Shown piece by piece: positions 28,404-37,853 of a stretch of DNA of 64,000 nt. Within the stretch, counting starts at the first letter, position 1; every line of letters begins with the position of its first letter. The notes under the pieces are model-generated. The model made no database searches. It was given only the letters and a program-made list of their open reading frames with translations, and was not told the origin of the DNA. Position numbers and translations under genes: made by a program. Source of the DNA: Virgibacillus subterraneus (GTDB taxonomy: Bacteria > Bacillota > Bacilli > Bacillales > Amphibacillaceae); assembly GCF_900110695.1 (NCBI RefSeq), contig NZ_FOEH01000006.1, positions 1 through 64,000 on the forward strand, in the 5' to 3' direction.

Positions 28404-28785
28404 TTCTCCTTTACTAATTCCTCACGATCCATCATACGCGGCGGCTCTTCAAGCCATTCATTATCTGTAATTATATTTGCACCATCCTCGGAAAATAATG
28501 CGATTTCAGATCTGAGCCTTGTATATTGTGTAGCTGATTCTCTTCTAATGTTTGGTGTTTACTCGTTCCTTAGAAGCTAATACCAATGGCAGCAACTCCG
28601 CACACTAACATGTTTTTCTGTAATCTTGATGCCTTTTATGATTTATTTCTTCACTTACTTCAATTGTACAACCTAACTGAAGCCTGTTAACGTATCCATG
28701 CCCGAATCATTACTTAGAAGATTAAAGAAAAGGTTGGCCATTCGAGGGCTGTTAATGGTCTGCGTTCGCCTTCTTTCCCCCTTCA
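28404..28785 (-). pseudogene. Decayed DUF3231 paralogue (C-terminal half)
   Basis: In minus-strand frames the DNA still encodes pieces matching the neighbour: GERRPLTALE and MANLFFN (compare GDRRPLLGIEIANLVFH), LQKNMLVCGVAAIGIS (compare MMSLVTLLTASGIGQYGMA), and YTRLRSEIALFSEDGANII followed by NEWLEEPPRMMDREELV. Several frameshifts and stops interrupt it, and the N-terminal half is missing. It looks like a tandem duplicate that has decayed. Confidence 0.8.
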
Positions 28786-28989
28786 AACTATTTCGTTATT
28801 AGTTTGGCTATAAATAAGACTCTTATACACAAACAGTCAGGTATCCAGTATAAGAATCTAGAGTAATGGGAAACATTCAATCTGAGGATTGGATAACAAG
28901 GAAAGTAATATATGATTTTTAAATGCTATAAAATGGAAACTGTTGAATGAAATGATACAATATAAATAATAAATATCTGGGGTGAGTTA

Positions 28990-30504
28990 ATGAACCTTCA
29001 AACATACTTGACAATGGATGCTACTGAAATGGCAGAACAAATTAAAGCAAGCAAAGTTAACCCATCTGAGTTGATGGATCTAAGTTTCCAGCAGTTGGAG
29101 AAAGTTAATCCAACTTTAAATGCTGTTGTACATAATCGAAAAGAACGTGTAAGAAATGAAGTAAACAGTTTTAGTGCAGATCGACCTTTTTCTGGTGTTC
29201 CTTTCTTATTAAAGAACCTTTCACAATCACTAAAGGGTGAGCCGATCACGTCTGGATCTAAACTACTAGGGGCTACAATAAGTGAGTATGACTCAAATTT
29301 TGTGAAAAGGCTTCGTGATTCTGGAGTATTGTTTATGGGGCATACGAATGCACCTGAATTTGGATTGAAAAACATTACCGAGCCTGAACTATATGGACCG
29401 ACACGAAATCCATGGAATAAGGACCATTCATCAGGAGGGTCAAGTGGGGGATCTGCGGCTGCAGTTGCTGCTGGTATTGTTCCTGTTGCTGGTTCAAGTG
29501 ATGGTGGTGGGTCAATTCGAATTCCTGCTTCCTTCACTGGCTTATTTGGACTAAAACCAACTCGCGGACGTACCCCTGTTGGTCCAGGAGTAGGGCGTCA
29601 ATGGCAAGGTGCGGCAATTGACTTCGTACTGAGCAGAAGTGTACGTGACAGTGCTGCAATGCTTGATAATCTTCAAGTTGTAGAGCCAGCAGCGGCATTT
29701 AATACACCGCTATTTAGTGGAAGTTACAAGGACAATATGAAAGAGCCATTTAATAATTCACTTCGAATTGCTTATACGACGAAATCACCTGTAGACACCC
29801 CTGTTTCAGAGGATGCCAGCATAGCTGTAGAAAAGACAGTTAAATGGTTGGAAAATGAAGGGCATATTGTTGAGGAAAAAGAAAATGATGTAGATGGTAT
29901 TCAATTAATGAAAGATTACTATCTCATGAATAGTGGTGAAATCTCTTCTGTCATTCAACAGCTTGAAAAATCGCTCGGCAGACCACTGACTGCTGAGGAT
30001 GTTGAGGTTGAAACTTGGTTGCTGAATGAGGCTGGGAAATCTGTTTCAGCAGCTGAGTTCTCTGCAAGTCTGGCTTCATGGGATGTCGCAGCAGCAAAAA
30101 TGGCTGCTTTTCATCAATTATATGACTTATATATAACACCAGCTACAGCATTTACAGCACCGAAAATTGGTGAGTTGTCCCATTCAGAAACAAAGAAGAG
30201 AAATCTTGTGAAGCAAATTAGAGAGGTAGATAAGTCACAACAGCAAGAACTGATTTATGACATGTTTCTGCCAAGTTTAACTTATACACCATTTACACAG
30301 CTTGCGAATCTGACAGGACAACCAGCAATGTCCGTTCCGGTTTATCAGTCGGAAAATGGTCTTCCTTTAGGCGTTCAGGTAATGGCGTCCAAAGGTGCAG
30401 AGGACATGCTCCTGCAGTTAGCGTTTCAATTGGAGCAATCCAATATTTGGGTTGGGATGAATGGAAATCCGATGTTACCGTATAAAACAGCCCAAATCGA
30501 CTAA
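28990..30504 (+). CDS. Amidase (amidase-signature family)
   Basis: This is a cytosolic hydrolase of carboxamides using a Ser-cisSer-Lys triad. K75 (PFLLKN), S151 (in SSGGSSGGS, 147-155) and S175 ([10 protein letters not shown]) are in place. The C-terminal [20 protein letters not shown] is typical. The 504-residue length is normal. A GGGGTGAG precedes the ATG. It stands alone, with no gatB or gatC, so it is not the tRNA amidotransferase subunit. The substrate is unknown. Confidence 0.9.
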   Translation: MNLQTYLTMDATEMAEQIKASKVNPSELMDLSFQQLEKVNPTLNAVVHNRKERVRNEVNSFSADRPFSGVPFLLKNLSQSLKGEPITSGSKLLGATISEYDSNFVKRLRDSGVLFMGHTNAPEFGLKNITEPELYGPTRNPWNKDHSSGGSSGGSAAAVAAGIVPVAGSSDGGGSIRIPASFTGLFGLKPTRGRTPVGPGVGRQWQGAAIDFVLSRSVRDSAAMLDNLQVVEPAAAFNTPLFSGSYKDNMKEPFNNSLRIAYTTKSPVDTPVSEDASIAVEKTVKWLENEGHIVEEKENDVDGIQLMKDYYLMNSGEISSVIQQLEKSLGRPLTAEDVEVETWLLNEAGKSVSAAEFSASLASWDVAAAKMAAFHQLYDLYITPATAFTAPKIGELSHSETKKRNLVKQIREVDKSQQQELIYDMFLPSLTYTPFTQLANLTGQPAMSVPVYQSENGLPLGVQVMASKGAEDMLLQLAFQLEQSNIWVGMNGNPMLPYKTAQID

Positions 30505-31271
30505 TACTAGATTGTAAGTTTTTTACTGAAGACGTTTCTTAAAAGATTGATGCTTTTTAACCATTGTAATTGATTTGAACTGCGACACAATGAGAATTTT
30601 CTTTTATGCTGCTTTCTCTTGTTCTAATGATGATTGAGTGCTTAGGTTCGTTTCGGCAGAATATTTCGCTTTCACCGTTCAGGGTACCAATGCGACATTT
30701 GCTCAAGCTAGCACATTTGCAGTGTCTTATTAGCCATGGGACGCCCTCAGTCTTCTCATTATGCTAAGAACGCTTCTTCCGGGGTCTTTGGACACGTGCT
30801 GTTCCCATAGGAGTCCACGTATTCTGCCTCCGCTGGTAGAGATTTCTAATTAGAGGCTGAAGTGCTCCACTGGCTAAGAACAATGTGAAAGCGAGTATTT
30901 TTCCGTACCTAAATTAAAAAGAACTGCGCGTTTCTCGAAACTGACGATTATATGGTTTGAAATCTTGTTTTTATCCATCACGATATATATTTGTTAATTA
31001 TTAGGATAAAGTGAAAAAAACAGTGTAGTGAATTTCCTAATCGTTGTCATAGCACTCATCTTATAAAAGATGGAAGTAAATCACGATTAAGTTACGACGC
31101 AGTTTATATCTTTTTTGTAAAACGAAGGCGCACCTTTTTTGGATGATGAGCCAAATTTTTCAAATAATCAAAAATGCCTGTGATTATGCTTTTATTCATA
31201 GGACATTTTTAGTATAGTTAAACTAACTAATTTAATAGAAAAGTAACGTAGCCGGGAAGGGGTCAGTCAAG
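30505..31271. repeat. Long intergenic region with degenerate Bacillaceae repeats
   Basis: No gene is supported. TTCTTAAAAGATTGATGC then GAACTGCGAC (30537-30590) resembles 62630-62660. About 30765-30850 (CTTCCGGGGTCTTTGGACAC, then AGGAGTCCACGTATTC) looks like a worn copy of a GC-rich interspersed repeat that I recognise from many Bacillaceae intergenic regions. The part just before moxR is AT-rich; no clear promoter was found. Confidence 0.5.
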
Positions 31272-32234
31272 ATGATGCAAGAAACTGCTATATATCATGA
31301 AAGAGTAGAAAAGGTACTTGCGAATATAAATAAAGTTATGATTGGAAAAGAAGAAGCTGCTACCTTAAGTTTGGTAGCATTATTGGCACAGGGGCACGTT
31401 TTACTTGAGGATGTACCGGGTGTTGGCAAGACAATGCTTGTGCGAACATTAGCAAAGTCTTTGGATTGTGACTTTAGAAGGATTCAGTTCACACCAGATT
31501 TACTACCTTCAGATGTTACCGGAGTTTCTATTTATAATCCAAAAGAAATGGAGTTTGAATTCCGAGGTGGTCCTATTCTCGGGAATATTGTCCTAGCTGA
31601 TGAAATCAATCGAACTTCTCCAAAGACACAGTCTGCACTACTTGAAGGTATGGAAGAGAAGAACGTTACCGTTGATGGTAATACAATCCCATTAAAACAG
31701 CCATTCTTTGTCATGGCAACACAGAATCCTATTGAGTATGAAGGAACATACCCACTTCCGGAAGCTCAGCTGGACAGATTTATTTTAAAATTAAAAATGG
31801 GTTATCCATCAATTGAACAAGAGCTGCGGATGTTAGAGCTCACATCTAAAGATCATCCAATTGAATCTATATCATCTGTTATTAATAGAGATGAATTACT
31901 ATCCATTCAAGAAGAAGTCAAGGATGTTTATATCGACAAGAATGTCCAACAATATATTATAAATCTAGTAACTGGAACACGGAACAATAAAGCCATTTAT
32001 TTAGGTGTGAGCCCTCGTGGATCAATTTCCTTAATGAAGGCTGCCAAAGCTTATGCATACATTCATGGTCGTGATTATGTATTGCCAGATGATGTGAAGT
32101 ACTTAGCCCCTTTTGTATTGGTTCACCGAGTTATTTTAACATCTGAAGCAAAATATGACGGGCTTACGAGTGATAAGGTTATTGAAAAAGTTGTTAAAGA
32201 TACACATATCCCGATTCGGAAGGAATTTAATTAA
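31272..32234 (+). CDS. yeaC: MoxR-type AAA+ ATPase (YeaC-like)
   Basis: MoxR ATPases act as chaperones for partner proteins with von Willebrand or DUF58 domains. Walker A is EDVPGVGKT (46-54), Walker B is IVLADEINRT, and sensor-2 is in GVSPRGSISLMKAAKA. The 320-residue length is normal. ATG 31272 and ATG 31275 both lie after AAGGGG. The stop overlaps the start of the DUF58 gene. The order moxR-DUF58-transglutaminase-guaA is that of B. subtilis yeaC-yeaD-yebA-guaA. Confidence 0.92.
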   Translation: MMQETAIYHERVEKVLANINKVMIGKEEAATLSLVALLAQGHVLLEDVPGVGKTMLVRTLAKSLDCDFRRIQFTPDLLPSDVTGVSIYNPKEMEFEFRGGPILGNIVLADEINRTSPKTQSALLEGMEEKNVTVDGNTIPLKQPFFVMATQNPIEYEGTYPLPEAQLDRFILKLKMGYPSIEQELRMLELTSKDHPIESISSVINRDELLSIQEEVKDVYIDKNVQQYIINLVTGTRNNKAIYLGVSPRGSISLMKAAKAYAYIHGRDYVLPDDVKYLAPFVLVHRVILTSEAKYDGLTSDKVIEKVVKDTHIPIRKEFN

Positions 32235-33502
32235 TGACTGGCACTATTAGATTTATAGGCAAATTAAGTTTTGTCGTTTTCTTATTACTACTTTTATTTT
32301 CATTTGCAATGTTCCAGGGCGGGTTTGTAAGCTGGTTCTTATTTTTTGGGTTTCTGCCGATTTTCCTTTATCATTTAGGGTTATTGTTTTACCCAATCAA
32401 AAGATGGCATGTCACACGAAGCTTGTCACATCATGTCATTCGGGCTGGAGGACGAATAGCTGTCACGGTTAAAATAAAGAGAACTATCCCTTACCCCTTA
32501 TATTATTGTATTTGTGAGGAGATTTTCCCAGATACTCTTCAAAAAGTGGATAATCAAAACGAGAAGTACCGTAACATGGATAAACCAAATAAGTTACAAG
32601 TAAGTCGCAAAATAAAGAAGATTGTTTTCCCGGGATTCAGTCGTGAAATCGAACTGCCATATTATATCGAGCAAGTACCTCGTGGTGAACATCAGCTCCA
32701 GGCTTTACGCATAAGAACTGGAGATGTGCTTGGTTTTGTTAAAAAAGAGCATATTTTTTACTTGTCAGACCAAATTGTAGCATTTCCAAATGAACGTCCG
32801 GTACACATTACAGAAAGTATCACTAGCTATGAACAAGGGTCTATTTCTGCTTATGCGATGAATTTAAAGAATTCAAATGTTGCAACGGGGATCCGTGAGT
32901 ATACGCCTGGTGATAAATTTTCTTGGATTGATTGGAAACAGACAGCAAAGAAGAATACAATAATCACAAAAGAATTCGAACAAGAAAAAAGTACAGATAC
33001 AATGGTCATATTGGACAGTTGCTATAATCGTGGAATAAATGATCTGGCTTTTGAAGCAGGAATTGAGCTGACAATGTCGTTAGTGGAATCGATCCGAAAA
33101 CAGGCATCACAAGTAGGCTTTCTGTCAATTGGCGAAAACGTGGTTTATTTTCCTATGCACCATGATCCAGCCAAAAAAGATTTAATCAGGCAACACTTAA
33201 CAAGACTGCAGCCTGGTGGGACAAGGTCCTTTTCGATGGTATTGAGAGAGGAAACAACGAAGATTTCATCGGGAGCTAACATGATATTGGTTACAACTCA
33301 CATGGATGACATGTTCAGAGAATCAATTCAGAAGGTGAAGCAACGCTCTAAACGTGTAATTATCCTATTCATACAATCATCTGCACTTATTTCACGTAGT
33401 GAACACAATATTATCCAGCAGCTTCGTTTTGAAGGTGTTGTTATTAATGTTTTAACTGAAAGACAGTTAGTCCAGAAAATTATTGAGGTGAATGTATCAT
33501 GA
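32234..33502 (+). CDS. yeaD: DUF58 domain membrane protein (YeaD-like)
   Basis: This 422-residue protein has two N-terminal membrane segments (about 8-50) and a cytosolic DUF58 domain. The DUF58 core is GIREYTPGDKFSWIDWKQTA, followed by the Rossmann-like VWA part beginning TMVILDSC. It is translationally coupled to moxR (TAATG overlap) and to the next gene (ATGA overlap). MoxR and DUF58 partners usually act together on envelope or protein-maturation tasks. The exact role is unknown. Confidence 0.9.
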   Translation: MTGTIRFIGKLSFVVFLLLLLFSFAMFQGGFVSWFLFFGFLPIFLYHLGLLFYPIKRWHVTRSLSHHVIRAGGRIAVTVKIKRTIPYPLYYCICEEIFPDTLQKVDNQNEKYRNMDKPNKLQVSRKIKKIVFPGFSREIELPYYIEQVPRGEHQLQALRIRTGDVLGFVKKEHIFYLSDQIVAFPNERPVHITESITSYEQGSISAYAMNLKNSNVATGIREYTPGDKFSWIDWKQTAKKNTIITKEFEQEKSTDTMVILDSCYNRGINDLAFEAGIELTMSLVESIRKQASQVGFLSIGENVVYFPMHHDPAKKDLIRQHLTRLQPGGTRSFSMVLREETTKISSGANMILVTTHMDDMFRESIQKVKQRSKRVIILFIQSSALISRSEHNIIQQLRFEGVVINVLTERQLVQKIIEVNVS

Positions 33503-35673
33503 AAATGAAAATCCCATTATTATACACCTCTATTTTATATATCTGCGCATTTGTTTTATTTCTGGAATGGCTTTATCCGGTAAATGTCATTGGTGATGTA
33601 AACAACTTAACCGTTTTTATTTTGTTTACAATATTTTGCTTTTTTATCTCTATGCTTCAAATTGAATGGTATATATCAATGCCTTTAAAAGGATTCGGGT
33701 TACTTTTTATTATTAATAGTCTATTTTTAACGCACCCTCTTTTTAGTAAACTATGGTTCGATCAACTATTTATGGAAATATCGTTTAATATCAATGTATT
33801 GTTTTCACAGCAATGGTACGAATTAACGCCTTTATTCCGCAGTGTATTATTCTTATTGTTAATCTGGCTAATGAGCTATCTGTTGCATTATTGGTTCATT
33901 GTCATGAAGCGGATTTTCTTATTTGTCCTACTTACGATTATTTATATAACTGTTCTGGATACATTTACGATATATGAAGCAGATGCAGCAATTGTCCGTA
34001 CATTCATCGTATCGTTTGTTGCACTAGGTATGACAAACTTCTTTAAAGAAATTGACCGTGAAGCAATTCGCTTTTCGTGGTTAAAAAAATCACCAATATG
34101 GGTTGTCCCTTTAATAACTATCGTACTATTTTCCACGTTAATAGGATTTGCTGCACCGAAATTTGACCCGCAGTGGCCTGATCCAGTTCCTTTCTTGAAA
34201 AGCACCGCTGAAAACGCTGGGAGTTCAGATGCTGGCTCGGGGGTCAGTAAGGTCGGGTACGGTGATAATGATTCACGACTTGGTGGTTCCTTTGTACAAG
34301 ATTATACCCCAGTATTTCAGGCAGCAGCTAAAGATGACCACTACTGGAGAGTAGAAACGAAGGATGTCTATACAGGAAAAGGTTGGGAAAAGTCGCAGGA
34401 TCCACAGTATGAATTACAGCAAAATAATGCTATCTCACTTGAGACTTTTGCTGACAGTGTAGAAACAGAGAAGTTTACTACCACACTGGATTTTCAAGGT
34501 AATAACAATATGGAAAAACTGATCTATCCATACGGCATTAGCGGTGTTGAAACAACACAGAATGTTGGACTAATGCTTGATAGTCAGTTTGGAGAAATTA
34601 GAACAGAGCTTGAAGGAAGTAGTCTAAGGCTGAATAACTACACGATTACTTATGAACGACCTTCATTTGCTATTGATGAGTTACGTAAAGTAAGCGATGA
34701 GGATCCTGCTAGTCTAAACGAGCGATATACACAATTACCAGATTCATTACCAGAGCGAGTAGGTGAACTGGCGGCAGAAGTTACTGCAGAAGATGATAAT
34801 CGTTATGATAAAGCCAGATCATTAGAATCGTATTTTAGCAGAAATGGATTCGTGTATCAGATAAGTGATGTTCCTGTCCCTAATGAAAACCAGGATTATG
34901 TGGATCAATTTTTATTTGATTCCAAGGCAGGGTATTGTGACAATTATTCCACTTCGATGATAGTAATGCTCAGATCACTTGATATTCCTGCAAGATGGGT
35001 AAAAGGCTTTACGAGTGGTGAAATAGTTGAAGAAGGTGAAAATCAGAATTCCTATGATATATATGAGGTAACAAATTCCAATGCTCATTCATGGGTTGAA
35101 GTTTATTTTCCAGATAAAGGCTGGGTTCCCTTCGAACCGACACAAGGATTTCCTAATATGGCAGAATTTCATTTTAACTCAGATAGTACATCAGAAAATG
35201 ATGACGAATATGAGGCACCAGAAACCGAGTCTGAGCAAGAACAGCTGCCAGAAGAGAATGAATCAGAAACATCATCATCTACTAGTAATACAAGCAATTT
35301 TGAAGTGAATTGGTGGTATGTTCTAATTGGACTTACTGTAATACTTCTTTTCACATTTATCATTTATCTAACAAGATTTCGCTGGAAGACAGTATATTTA
35401 AACATGAAAATTAAAAATAAAGGTGATGCGAAAACATATCAAAACGCATATCACCATTTACTCAATGTATTGGCACATAACGGATTCCCAAAAGATGCTG
35501 ATCAAACTTTACGAGAGTATTCCAAACGAATTGACTCACTCTATGGTTCAAATACGATGAAACGTTTAACAAGTCATTATGAACGTATCCTGTATAAAAA
35601 TGAACTGGATACTGAGGAAGCAGTAAATTTACGCCAATTGTGGAAAAATTTAATTAAACGTATAATGGCTTGA
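33499..35673 (+). CDS. yebA: Membrane transglutaminase-like protein (TgpA/YebA-like)
   Basis: The N-terminal part (about 1-235) has six or seven membrane segments. An extracytoplasmic transglutaminase-like domain follows with C480 (KAGYCDNYSTSM), H530 (NAHSWVEVYF) and an acidic residue in VPFEPTQGF, where many homologues have Asp. A Ser/Glu-rich linker leads to one further membrane helix (WWYVLIGLTVILLFTFIIYL) and a cytosolic DUF4129-type tail. The 724-residue length is normal. It is the third gene of the MoxR operon; its substrate is unknown. Confidence 0.9.
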   Translation: MKMKIPLLYTSILYICAFVLFLEWLYPVNVIGDVNNLTVFILFTIFCFFISMLQIEWYISMPLKGFGLLFIINSLFLTHPLFSKLWFDQLFMEISFNINVLFSQQWYELTPLFRSVLFLLLIWLMSYLLHYWFIVMKRIFLFVLLTIIYITVLDTFTIYEADAAIVRTFIVSFVALGMTNFFKEIDREAIRFSWLKKSPIWVVPLITIVLFSTLIGFAAPKFDPQWPDPVPFLKSTAENAGSSDAGSGVSKVGYGDNDSRLGGSFVQDYTPVFQAAAKDDHYWRVETKDVYTGKGWEKSQDPQYELQQNNAISLETFADSVETEKFTTTLDFQGNNNMEKLIYPYGISGVETTQNVGLMLDSQFGEIRTELEGSSLRLNNYTITYERPSFAIDELRKVSDEDPASLNERYTQLPDSLPERVGELAAEVTAEDDNRYDKARSLESYFSRNGFVYQISDVPVPNENQDYVDQFLFDSKAGYCDNYSTSMIVMLRSLDIPARWVKGFTSGEIVEEGENQNSYDIYEVTNSNAHSWVEVYFPDKGWVPFEPTQGFPNMAEFHFNSDSTSENDDEYEAPETESEQEQLPEENESETSSSTSNTSNFEVNWWYVLIGLTVILLFTFIIYLTRFRWKTVYLNMKIKNKGDAKTYQNAYHHLLNVLAHNGFPKDADQTLREYSKRIDSLYGSNTMKRLTSHYERILYKNELDTEEAVNLRQLWKNLIKRIMA

Positions 35674-35698
35674 CCGTCCTTCTTTTGATTAGTAGAAT
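35670..35698 (+). promoter_or_regulatory. SigmaA-type promoter of guaA
   Basis: TTGACC (35670-35675), 17-bp spacer, TAGAAT (35693-35698). It overlaps the end of the preceding gene and drives the riboswitch leader. Confidence 0.8.
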
Positions 35699-35725
35699 AG
35701 GATAATATTAATTTTAACGAAATAA

Positions 35726-35808
35726 ATACGCCGTTCGTATATCCTCGATAATATGGTTCGAAAGTATCTACCGGAGCACCGTAAACGCTCTGACTATGAA
35801 GGCGGAAT
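35726..35808 (+). ncRNA. Purine (guanine-type) riboswitch of guaA
   Basis: The G-box aptamer core is ATAATATGGTTCGAAAGT, then TCTACCGG, then GAGCACCGTAAACGCTC for the third helix, closing with TGACTATG. P1 pairs ACGCCGTTC with GAAGGCG. The base that pairs with the ligand, the C in GACTATG, marks it as guanine-sensing. It precedes a terminator, so guanine should switch guaA off. Confidence 0.92.
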
Positions 35809-35832
35809 TTCTCAAGGTATGCTCATTTGTCG

Positions 35833-35897
35833 ACCTGGATTTCTGCCTTTGTGTAGTTTTTTATATTCTGCACAGTAGGTAGGTCCAGGTTTTTAAT
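35833..35897 (+). terminator. Riboswitch-controlled terminator before guaA
   Basis: ACCTGGA and TCCAGGT close a long hairpin followed by TTTTT. It lies between the aptamer and guaA and is the likely expression platform. Confidence 0.75.
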
Positions 35898-35952
35898 GTG
35901 GGTAAACCTGTTGTCTTTATCGATAGCGTGTAAATGGATAGGAGTGATTGAC

Positions 35953-37488
35953 ATGGAAAGTAATGAAATGATCTTAGTGCTTGATTTCGGCAGTCAATAT
36001 AATCAGCTAATCACAAGAAGGATTAGAGAGCACGGTGTGTACAGTGAATTACACTCACACAAATTAACAGCAGAAGCTATTAAAAAAATGAACCCAAAAG
36101 GAATCATCCTATCAGGCGGTCCGCATAGTGTTTATGATGAAAACAGCTTCCGATGTGATCAGGAAATCTTTGAATTAGATATCCCCATTTTAGGAATTTG
36201 CTATGGCATGCAGATTATGGCTTTACATTTTGGTGGCAATGTTGCTAAAGCCACAAATCGTGAATACGGGAAGGCTCTAATTGAACTAACACATGACCCA
36301 ATATTATTTAAAGACACACCAAAAAATCAGTCTGTTTGGATGAGTCATGGGGATAAAGTAATGGAAGTACCTGTATCTTTCCAAGTTGATGCAACTAGTC
36401 CTTCAACACCTATAGCTGCCATGAGCGATAATAGTCGTAAATTGTATGGTGTACAATTTCATCCGGAGGTTCGTCACTCTGAGTACGGAAATCATTTACT
36501 GAAGCAATTCGTTTTTGATGTGTGCGAATGTGATGGTGAATGGACAATCGAAAATTTCATCGATATGGAAGTAGAGAAAATACAAGCAAAAGTAGGTGAT
36601 CGGAACGTCTTGTGTGCTTTGAGCGGAGGGGTTGATTCATCTGTTGTTGCAGCGCTCATCCACAAAGCAATAGGAGATCAGCTCACATGTATATTTGTCG
36701 ATCATGGATTGTTGCGGAAAAATGAGGCAGACGATGTTATGAAGACATTTGCTGATGATTTTAACATGAACATTATTAAGATTGATGCTGCTGATCGATT
36801 TTTATCTAAATTGAAGAAAGTGGATGATCCTGAACTAAAGCGTAAAATTATTGGTAATGAATTTATCTATGTTTTTGATGATGAAGCAGCAAAGCTGAAG
36901 GATATTGACTTTCTTGCACAAGGTACACTTTATACAGATATTATTGAAAGTGGTACAGATACAGCACAAACAATTAAGTCACACCATAATGTTGGTGGCC
37001 TGCCAGAGAATATGCAGTTCGAATTAATTGAACCATTGAATACCTTATTTAAAGATGAAGTAAGGGAACTTGGTTTACAGCTCGGATTACCAGAGGGAAT
37101 TGTTTGGAGACAGCCGTTTCCAGGACCAGGTCTTGCTATTCGAATATTAGGAGAAGTAACAGACGAGAAATTGGCGATCGTTCGTGAATCAGATGCCGTC
37201 CTACGTGAGGAAATTGCTGCAGCAGGATTGGACCGTGATATTTGGCAATACTTTACAGTCCTTCCTAATATCCGAAGTGTCGGTGTGATGGGGGATGCCC
37301 GCACATACGATTATACAATTGGTATCCGGGCAGTCACCTCAATCGATGGGATGACATCGGATTGGGCACGAATTCCGTGGGATGTTCTGGAGAAAATATC
37401 GACAAGAATTGTGAATGATGTTGAGCACATTAACCGAGTTGTTTACGATATAACCAGCAAACCACCTGCAACAATCGAATGGGAATAA
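35953..37488 (+). CDS. guaA: GMP synthase (glutamine-hydrolysing)
   Basis: GuaA converts XMP to GMP using ATP and glutamine. The N-terminal glutaminase domain has the nucleophile in GICYGMQ and the His-Glu pair in FHPEV. The ATP pyrophosphatase P-loop is [10 protein letters not shown]. The C-terminal dimerisation domain ends [11 protein letters not shown] 35953 after AGGAGTG gives 511 residues. An upstream in-frame ATG at 35896 lies in the terminator and is not the start. It is controlled by a guanine riboswitch. Confidence 0.97.
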   Translation: MESNEMILVLDFGSQYNQLITRRIREHGVYSELHSHKLTAEAIKKMNPKGIILSGGPHSVYDENSFRCDQEIFELDIPILGICYGMQIMALHFGGNVAKATNREYGKALIELTHDPILFKDTPKNQSVWMSHGDKVMEVPVSFQVDATSPSTPIAAMSDNSRKLYGVQFHPEVRHSEYGNHLLKQFVFDVCECDGEWTIENFIDMEVEKIQAKVGDRNVLCALSGGVDSSVVAALIHKAIGDQLTCIFVDHGLLRKNEADDVMKTFADDFNMNIIKIDAADRFLSKLKKVDDPELKRKIIGNEFIYVFDDEAAKLKDIDFLAQGTLYTDIIESGTDTAQTIKSHHNVGGLPENMQFELIEPLNTLFKDEVRELGLQLGLPEGIVWRQPFPGPGLAIRILGEVTDEKLAIVRESDAVLREEIAAAGLDRDIWQYFTVLPNIRSVGVMGDARTYDYTIGIRAVTSIDGMTSDWARIPWDVLEKISTRIVNDVEHINRVVYDITSKPPATIEWE

Positions 37489-37530
37489 ACGGACATTAGA
37501 TTAACTTGTTGAATAATTGTTCGTTTTTTT
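37486..37530 (+). terminator. Probable terminator after guaA
   Basis: AAACGGAC and GTTCGTTT form an 8-bp stem (one G-T pair) with a large loop, followed by a T-run. It sits just before the next promoter. Confidence 0.5.
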
Positions 37531-37531
37531 G

Positions 37532-37560
37532 TTGACTTTGTCGAATTTTGATAGTAATAT
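37532..37560 (+). promoter_or_regulatory. SigmaA-type promoter of pbuG
   Basis: TTGACT (37532-37537), 17-bp spacer, TAATAT (37555-37560), about 25 bp before the riboswitch. Confidence 0.8.
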
Positions 37561-37585
37561 AGTCTTAGATTCGGTAATTAAATAA

Positions 37586-37664
37586 GCATCTTGCGTATAA
37601 TTTCGGGGATAGGGCCCAGAGTTTCTACCAGACTACCGTAAATGGTCTGACTACGCGGATAATA
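37586..37664 (+). ncRNA. Purine (guanine-type) riboswitch of pbuG
   Basis: Core features are GTATAATTTCGGGGATAGGG, TTTCTACCAG, the third helix AGACTACCGTAAATGGTCT and GACTACG closing into P1 (CTTGCGTAT with TACGCGG). The C in GACTACG indicates guanine. pbuG of B. subtilis carries the same kind of riboswitch. One variant is the ACTACG in place of the usual ACTATG, compensated in P1. Confidence 0.9.
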
Positions 37665-37723
37665 GTAATTAGGCTGAGAGAGTATATCTTTGCCAAATTG
37701 CTTTTTCCTGCATAGTTTTGTAG

Positions 37724-37751
37724 CACTCTTGTCCATCAAGGGTGTTTTTTA
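37724..37751 (+). terminator. Riboswitch-controlled terminator before pbuG
   Basis: CACTCTTG, loop TCCAT, CAAGGGTG, then TTTTTT. It lies between aptamer and gene. Confidence 0.85.
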
Positions 37752-37825
37752 TTTGCAGTTAAGTAATCTTTCCTTTCTTACTGCATAAATGCAACAAAGG
37801 CTTAGCGATAAGCAAAGTTTCTAAT
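37752..37825. repeat. Two-hairpin interspersed repeat, copy b
   Basis: GCAGTTAAGTAATC, then CTTTCTTACTGCATAAATGC, then AGGCTTAGCGATAAGC and AAGTTTCTAAT. It lies between the riboswitch terminator and the pbuG ribosome site. Confidence 0.75.
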
Positions 37826-37853
37826 ATTTGAGATGAAGTGAGGAGGAATAGTG

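Noticed and set aside
28990-30504. GatA subunit of the Glu-tRNA(Gln) amidotransferase
   Set aside because: The amidase signature is shared, but gatC and gatB are absent and GatA-specific regions are not seen.
35896-35952. Upstream start of guaA adding 19 residues
   Set aside because: The extra codons lie on the terminator T-run and leader, and ATG 35953 has a clear Shine-Dalgarno and gives the normal GuaA N-terminus.
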